A stretch of DNA of 8,721 nucleotides from Pseudomonadota bacterium (GTDB lineage: Bacteria > Desulfobacterota > Desulfobaccia > Desulfobaccales > 0-14-0-80-60-11). A program made the position numbers and the translations under genes. The DNA lies in NCBI GenBank assembly GCA_018897875.1, contig JAHIKF010000036.1:1-8721 (forward strand), given 5' to 3'. Positions 5,761 through 8,721 of this stretch are shown one piece after another. The notes below the pieces were generated by a model. It was not told the DNA's origin. It was given only the letters and a program-made list of their open reading frames with translations, and ran no database searches. Position 1 is the stretch's first letter. The number at the start of each line of letters is the position of its first letter.

Positions 5761-6363
5761 ATGTCGGAAAAAACACTGGACTGCCGGGGGTTGGCCTGTC
5801 CCAACCCGGTGATCAAAACCAAGGAACTCATCGACCGGGGCGAGTTGCAGCAACTCACCGTGCTGGTGGACAACCCCGCGGCCCAGGAAAACGTCAGCCG
5901 CTTCCTCCAGCGCGCCGGTTTCGAGGTCAGCGTGGAGCCCCGGGGAGATGCCGCCGCGGTTACCGGCTCCCGGGCGGAGGCCGGCCCCTGTCAGGTATTC
6001 GTCGAGCCACCGGCGGAGGCTCAGCGCAAAATTCTGGTCCTCATGGGCGCCGACCGGTTGGGCCGGGGCGATGATGTCCTGGGGACCAAACTTATCGCCA
6101 GTTTCATCGCCACCCTCAAGGAAATGGGGCCGGATCTGTGGTGCGTGGTGATGCTGAATGCCGGGGTGAAGCTGGCCGTGGCCGGCTCCGAGGTCTTGGC
6201 CGGTCTTAAGGACCTGGAGCAATCCGGCGTCAGGCTCCTGGTGTGCGGCACCTGCCTCAACCATTTTCAGCTGCTGGAGGCCAAGCAGGTGGGGGAAACC
6301 ACCAACATGCTGGACATCGTCACCGCCATGCAGCTGGCCGACAAGGTCATCACCCTGACCTGA
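5761..6363 (+). CDS. yedF: Sulfurtransferase-like selenium metabolism protein YedF (TusA-DsrE fusion)
   Basis: Cytoplasmic two-domain protein of the YedF family, associated in comparative genomics with selenium or sulfur trafficking. The 200-aa product starts with a TusA-like domain (about 4-75): DCRGLACPNPVIKTKEL contains the CPxP motif with Cys13, the residue that carries persulfide or selenide in TusA relatives. After a linker, a DsrE/DsrF-like domain (about 88-200) begins KILVLMGADRLGRGDDVLG. It contains the VCGTCLNHF motif (Cys162, Cys165) and ends in a helix-rich segment (MLDIVTAMQLADKVITL), as in family members of this length. GAGGAG lies about 11 nt before the ATG, slightly long but clear. 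It is 203 bp downstream of the rhodanese gene with repeat hairpins between, so it may be a separate unit while belonging to the same functional group. Confidence 0.93.
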   Translation: MSEKTLDCRGLACPNPVIKTKELIDRGELQQLTVLVDNPAAQENVSRFLQRAGFEVSVEPRGDAAAVTGSRAEAGPCQVFVEPPAEAQRKILVLMGADRLGRGDDVLGTKLIASFIATLKEMGPDLWCVVMLNAGVKLAVAGSEVLAGLKDLEQSGVRLLVCGTCLNHFQLLEAKQVGETTNMLDIVTAMQLADKVITLT

Positions 6364-6428
6364 GGCCGCTTAGTAAGAGTCCGCTGGTTTTCTAGGGTTA
6401 GTTATAGGGAATCTTAATAGGCTACCAT

Positions 6429-6460
6429 AAATCCGCCCTAATCCCCCGTTGCAAGGGGAG
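6429..6460. repeat. Degraded copy of the C-rich/G-rich repeat
   Basis: The segment AAATCCGCCCTAATCCCCC, followed by a short spacer and GCAAGGGGA, aligns with the left half of the palindromic element at 1205-1238 with scattered substitutions and small gaps. A trailing CTTAGGGGG nearby may be the remains of its other half. It marks the composition boundary. Confidence 0.45.
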
Positions 6461-6535
6461 GGTAAGAGCGCTTAGGGGGCAGGTCACCCCCGTTCTCCTA
6501 GGCCATTTATTCTATCCCAAATCACTTGTCACAAA

Positions 6536-6564
6536 AACCATTGGGCAATTCACCCGAAATGGTT
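6536..6564. other. Stem-loop at the island edge
   Basis: AACCATT (6536-6542) pairs with AATGGTT (6558-6564). Inside it GGG (6543-6545) pairs with CCC (6553-6555), leaving a 7-nt loop and a 2-nt bulge. Read on the minus strand the stem runs into a T5 tract, so it would be terminator-like in that direction. Since the flanking genes point the other way, its role is unclear. Confidence 0.35.
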
Positions 6565-6613
6565 GAAATGTTAAATTTGGCTGCCATACGACGCGACAAG
6601 AGAAATTAAGACG

Positions 6614-6641
6614 TTGATTTTCTTCAGACTTGGATTATAAT
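6614..6641 (+). promoter_or_regulatory. Predicted promoter of the three-gene module
   Basis: TTGATT (6614-6619) and a perfect TATAAT (6636-6641) are separated by 16 nt. The expected start near 6648 leaves a leader of about 100 nt before the first ATG. It is the best promoter match upstream of the module. Confidence 0.45.
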
Positions 6642-6748
6642 TTGATTGGGTTTGCATATTGATTGCGCCAAGTTGCCAACCAGCCTTGCCTGAAGAGCAA
6701 TGCTGATAAGTTATATAATATTCTCTTCATAAGGCTTCTATATCTCAT

Positions 6749-7396
6749 ATGATACCCTTGATCCTCCATTGGGTGAATGTCGTCATCCTCGCTAAGTCTC
6801 ATAATCCATCCATATTGAATCCTGATTTTTTGAGGATAAACGATATCGTTCCCCCTGGTTGGGAAGCTAAGGAGGTATTGACCACCCCTGCATTCGCGAC
6901 CGTAAGGTATCCCTCGAGTGTGGTTTTCCTACTGGACCAGTCGCGGCTTGAAGTAAAGAAAGAGTGCGATACCTCCTTTCAGGATAATTACGACGTTCAC
7001 AATTTTGCCGCCCGGTATGTGAAAGTTCTCCCTCATGTCTCATACACCTCTGTGGGGTTAAACTGGCATGTTTCCGTGAAAATAGATAAACCAGAAAAGT
7101 TTATCACAGGGAGATTTGTAAGGCCCGAGGCTTGGAAAGGGAGCGGAGCGGAACTGATGCAGTCCTCTGTTAAGCTATCTTTTCAGATTGAAAACGGATT
7201 TTGTAATGTAAATTTCTCGCCTGGCAAAGCTAAGATGCCTGAAAGAGAATATTATCCTTCAGTCATAATCAACGTTAATTTTCACTATGACGGACCATTT
7301 ACGCCTGATCAAATTGATGTAATCCTAAAAGAATGGAACAATAGAGAAGAGTACCTTAAAGAATTATTACCAAAATTGCTTGGAGAAGCTTCCTGA
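6749..7396 (+). CDS. Hypothetical protein, first gene of a three-gene module
   Basis: A 215-aa soluble protein with no signal peptide, except that residues 1-14 are hydrophobic and may be wrongly included. I cannot name a characterised family. Visible segments: ILNPDFLRINDIVPPGWE (22-39), a TPAFATVRYPSSVVFLLDQSRLEV region (46-69), NFAARYVKVLPHVSYTSVGLNWHVSV (85-110), GRFVRPEAWKGSGAEL (121-136), then alternating beta-type strands (VKLSFQIENGFCNVNF, SVIINVNFHY) and a C-terminal helix (TPDQIDVILKEWNNREEYLKELL). The pattern suggests a mainly beta alpha/beta fold with a helical tail. The ATG at 6749 lacks a good SD (AAGG is about 14 nt away), so a downstream start cannot be excluded. Composition is AT-richer than the genes to the left. 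The next gene starts directly after its stop codon. Confidence 0.8.
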   Translation: MIPLILHWVNVVILAKSHNPSILNPDFLRINDIVPPGWEAKEVLTTPAFATVRYPSSVVFLLDQSRLEVKKECDTSFQDNYDVHNFAARYVKVLPHVSYTSVGLNWHVSVKIDKPEKFITGRFVRPEAWKGSGAELMQSSVKLSFQIENGFCNVNFSPGKAKMPEREYYPSVIINVNFHYDGPFTPDQIDVILKEWNNREEYLKELLPKLLGEAS

Positions 7397-8092
7397 ATGG
7401 ACAATACAGTAAGAAAAGAACAAGATGGAACCGCATATGATTTTTTTCATGCAGATTATTGGTTGCGGCGTGAACGTAGCGGAAAAGTAGATGCTTTTGA
7501 ACGATATGGAGCTGAGCGATCTAAAGATAAACCACGTCAATTCATGACGTCTGAAATTCTCCCAGCCACAAGAGGGCTTATCGATAAACTACGAATTCCA
7601 CAAGATCCGAGCGAAGAAAAGGAACAAGATACACTGTTACCAAAGCGTCTTATCGAAGTCGATTTTTTAAGATATCTTGGAATAATTACAAACGAAGTAG
7701 GAGCCATTGCGATAGCACGGCTTGCTGGTTTTGGTGACACAGCCAACCGACTGGGGCAGATTCTATTATTTCAAGAAGAATTTGAACCTGATGAACAGCC
7801 GCTTGCTTTGTCTTCGCTAAAACAGTTCATACGGTTTCTGTTAGTGCACAGAGGCGTCCAGGAACCGAGCATTGTGGTAACTGATAGAGGAAATGTAAAA
7901 GCGATATGGGAATATTCAGAAAAGCAAATCTTCTGGATCGAATTCTATCCTTCTGGTGATGTCCGTTACCTTGCCTTTGTGCCAAATGAGAGGCGGTCAG
8001 ACGGTGTCGAGCGTACGGCTGGATGGTCAACGGCATCGGATGCTTTTGAGCGAGCTCAAGGCCTTGGTGCAACGGCTTGGATGGTCTTTTGA
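7397..8092 (+). CDS. Hypothetical protein, second gene of the module
   Basis: A 231-aa soluble protein of unrecognised function. Residues 1-80 are charged and probably extended or helical (DFFHADYWLRRERSGKVDAFERYG, then a KEQDTLLP linker). Residues 84-128 look helical (RLIEVDFLRYLGIITNEVGAIAIARLAG, then TANRLGQILLFQEEF). From about 138 on, a compact domain reads SLKQFIRFLLVHRGVQEPSIVVTDRGNVKAIWEY, then QIFWIEFYPSGDVRYLAFVPN and a last segment ASDAFERAQGLGATAWMVF. This is a helix followed by an antiparallel sheet in which short strands with Asp-Arg-Gly and Ser-Gly-Asp turns alternate. No catalytic motif is evident. The ATG at 7397 follows the upstream TGA with no gap. GGAG at 7382-7385, inside the upstream gene, serves as a plausible SD with 11-nt spacing. 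It overlaps the third gene by 4 nt. Confidence 0.82.
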   Translation: MDNTVRKEQDGTAYDFFHADYWLRRERSGKVDAFERYGAERSKDKPRQFMTSEILPATRGLIDKLRIPQDPSEEKEQDTLLPKRLIEVDFLRYLGIITNEVGAIAIARLAGFGDTANRLGQILLFQEEFEPDEQPLALSSLKQFIRFLLVHRGVQEPSIVVTDRGNVKAIWEYSEKQIFWIEFYPSGDVRYLAFVPNERRSDGVERTAGWSTASDAFERAQGLGATAWMVF

Positions 8093-8538
8093 CATCCCTG
8101 TCCCTTCCCGATGAACACCACGTTTCACGCTACGTAGGCGCATCCAAGATTTACTCATCTTTTGACGGTCAGCGTAGGATCGAGAGCGGCCTTTTTCTCC
8201 CAAGATCGGATTATCCTCTCGGCACCGGACCTGAAAAGTTCGTATCAGTAGATTGGCTGGAACACTTTCAAGGCACTTCCAGGAGGCAACAGCTTGACCA
8301 AGTTCGCAACGCTGTACAAGAGCGAGGAAGAATAGTATCCCGCCATGGGGGGTTTGCCGTTGTAAACGTCTTCGACGCAAAGACCGCAGGATTAAATAAC
8401 AGCCGTACGCTGTGGGTACGTACCACTGGTGAACCAGATGACCCATCGCATAGTGGGATTTATGGATTAACCCCGGAAGATGATATTATCGCTCAAGAAA
8501 TTGCCCTTAAAGCCATAGTAGAAGATGCGTGGGGTTGA
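8089..8538 (+). CDS. Hypothetical protein, third gene of the module
   Basis: A 149-aa soluble protein that I cannot assign to a characterised family. Notable segments are SLPDEHHVSRYVGASKIY (4-22), a variable GLFLPRSDYPLG stretch, FVSVDWLEHFQGTSRRQQLDQVRNAV (51-76), HGGFAVVNVFDAKTAG (86-101) and EPDDPSHSGIYGLTPEDDIIAQEIALKAIV (115-144). Conserved-looking histidines (His10, His11, His59, His121) and acidic residues could form an active or binding site, but this is speculative. The TTG at 8089 overlaps the previous stop as TTGA, which suggests termination-reinitiation coupling; a second in-frame TTG at 8077 would add four residues. Neither has a strong SD (TGGATGG precedes 8089 closely). A small hairpin follows the stop codon. 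Confidence 0.76.
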   Translation: MTSLSLPDEHHVSRYVGASKIYSSFDGQRRIESGLFLPRSDYPLGTGPEKFVSVDWLEHFQGTSRRQQLDQVRNAVQERGRIVSRHGGFAVVNVFDAKTAGLNNSRTLWVRTTGEPDDPSHSGIYGLTPEDDIIAQEIALKAIVEDAWG

Positions 8539-8554
8539 ATAGCTTAATGCTATT
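8538..8554 (+). other. Hairpin at the end of the module
   Basis: AATAGC (8538-8543) pairs with GCTATT (8549-8554) across a TTAAT loop, immediately at the stop of the third gene. No T-run follows, so a terminator role is possible but weak. A second small stem, ACCCT/AGGGT, lies just downstream. Confidence 0.3.
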
Positions 8555-8633
8555 GCGACCCTGGGGGAAAGGGTAATCAAGAAATTTATGAACATTCTGG
8601 AACACTGCTTTTCCACAATTGATAAAACGCTTA

Positions 8634-8662
8634 TTGCCATTGCTCCGAAAATAAGCTATAAT
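8634..8662 (+). promoter_or_regulatory. Near-consensus promoter of the gene at the right edge
   Basis: TTGCCA (8634-8639) and a perfect TATAAT (8657-8662) are spaced by exactly 17 nt, with an expected start near 8669. It is the strongest promoter match in the window. It is embedded in nested inverted repeats. Confidence 0.6.
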
Positions 8663-8692
8663 TAACTAAATTAATTAGCTAAATGGAGCAAT
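8639..8692. promoter_or_regulatory. Nested inverted repeats over promoter and SD (operator candidate)
   Basis: The outer arms ATTGCTCC (8639-8646) and GGAGCAAT (8685-8692) are exact inverted repeats. The inner arms, around AAGCTATAATTAA on the left and TTAATTAGCTAA on the right, are imperfect inverted repeats with nearly the same centre. The outer left arm is upstream of the predicted transcription start, so the dyad acts as DNA rather than as an mRNA hairpin. This fits a binding site for a dimeric repressor, possibly the product of the gene that follows. Confidence 0.42.
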
Positions 8693-8696
8693 TATT

Positions 8697-8721
8697 GTGC
8701 AACAAGAAAACTTGAGTCTCC
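8697..8721 (+). CDS. Start of an unidentified gene (cut off by window)
   Basis: GTG at 8697 opens a frame (MQQENLSL) that runs off the right edge. GGAG at 8685-8688 lies 8 nt upstream, and the strong promoter ends 35 bp before. The expression signals support a real gene, but eight residues are too few to identify it. Confidence 0.5.

Larger units (their letters stand above)
6364..6748. other. Gene-free junction between GC-rich core and AT-richer island
   Basis: No gene is visible in these 385 bp. Base composition shifts from clearly GC-rich to AT-rich between about 6365 and 6500. The stretch holds a degraded C-rich/G-rich repeat (6429-6460), a stem-loop (6536-6564), a promoter (6614-6641) and an AT-rich leader. 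No tRNA, integrase remnant or recognisable attachment site is present. Confidence 0.5.

Noticed and set aside
5755..6264. Minus-strand open frame opposite yedF
   Set aside because: It is antisense to a protein with clear TusA and DsrE motifs; no SD or family match.

Overview
The window looks like a chromosomal segment of a GC-rich, Gram-negative bacterium. It carries a lipoprotein with an outer-membrane-type sorting residue, a murein lytic transglycosylase and an MscS-type channel. The gene mix (MtaD-type deaminase, MauE-like membrane protein beside an exported rhodanese, YedF) and the C-rich/G-rich intergenic palindromes fit an anaerobic Desulfobacterota (former Deltaproteobacteria). That assignment is an inference from gene content, not a proven placement.

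Region 1 (1-3822, minus strand). A 5'-methylthioadenosine/S-adenosylhomocysteine deaminase (mtaD-like) runs off the left edge, so its C-terminus is missing. About 370 bp upstream of it carry no gene but hold a MITE-like palindromic repeat element (1173-1339) and a 13-bp tandem duplication. Next come a secreted lytic transglycosylase with a LysM-like tail and, 66 bp upstream of it on the same strand, a large MscS-family channel with a clear promoter and Shine-Dalgarno (SD) site. The last two look like one cell-envelope transcription unit.

Region 2 (3823-6363, plus strand). A 640-bp gene-free stretch contains a near-consensus promoter, a 12-nt perfect Shine-Dalgarno sequence in front of a tiny ORF, several hairpins and a terminator-like palindrome. 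It could be a long leader or a small RNA. It is followed by a sulfur/redox group: a MauE/DoxX-like membrane protein with a CxC motif, a rhodanese lipoprotein, and, after about 200 bp holding two compact repeat hairpins, the TusA-DsrE fusion protein YedF. Together they suggest handling of reactive sulfur or selenium from the envelope into the cytoplasm.

Region 3 (about 6364-8721, plus strand). Composition turns visibly AT-richer just after yedF, next to a degraded copy of the C-rich/G-rich repeat. Three tightly packed genes follow (0-nt gap, then a 4-nt TTGA overlap). They encode soluble proteins that I cannot assign to a characterised function. A further gene starts at the right edge behind a near-perfect promoter buried in nested inverted repeats. 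This part reads as an accessory island, and the three-gene module is the best candidate here for an undescribed system.
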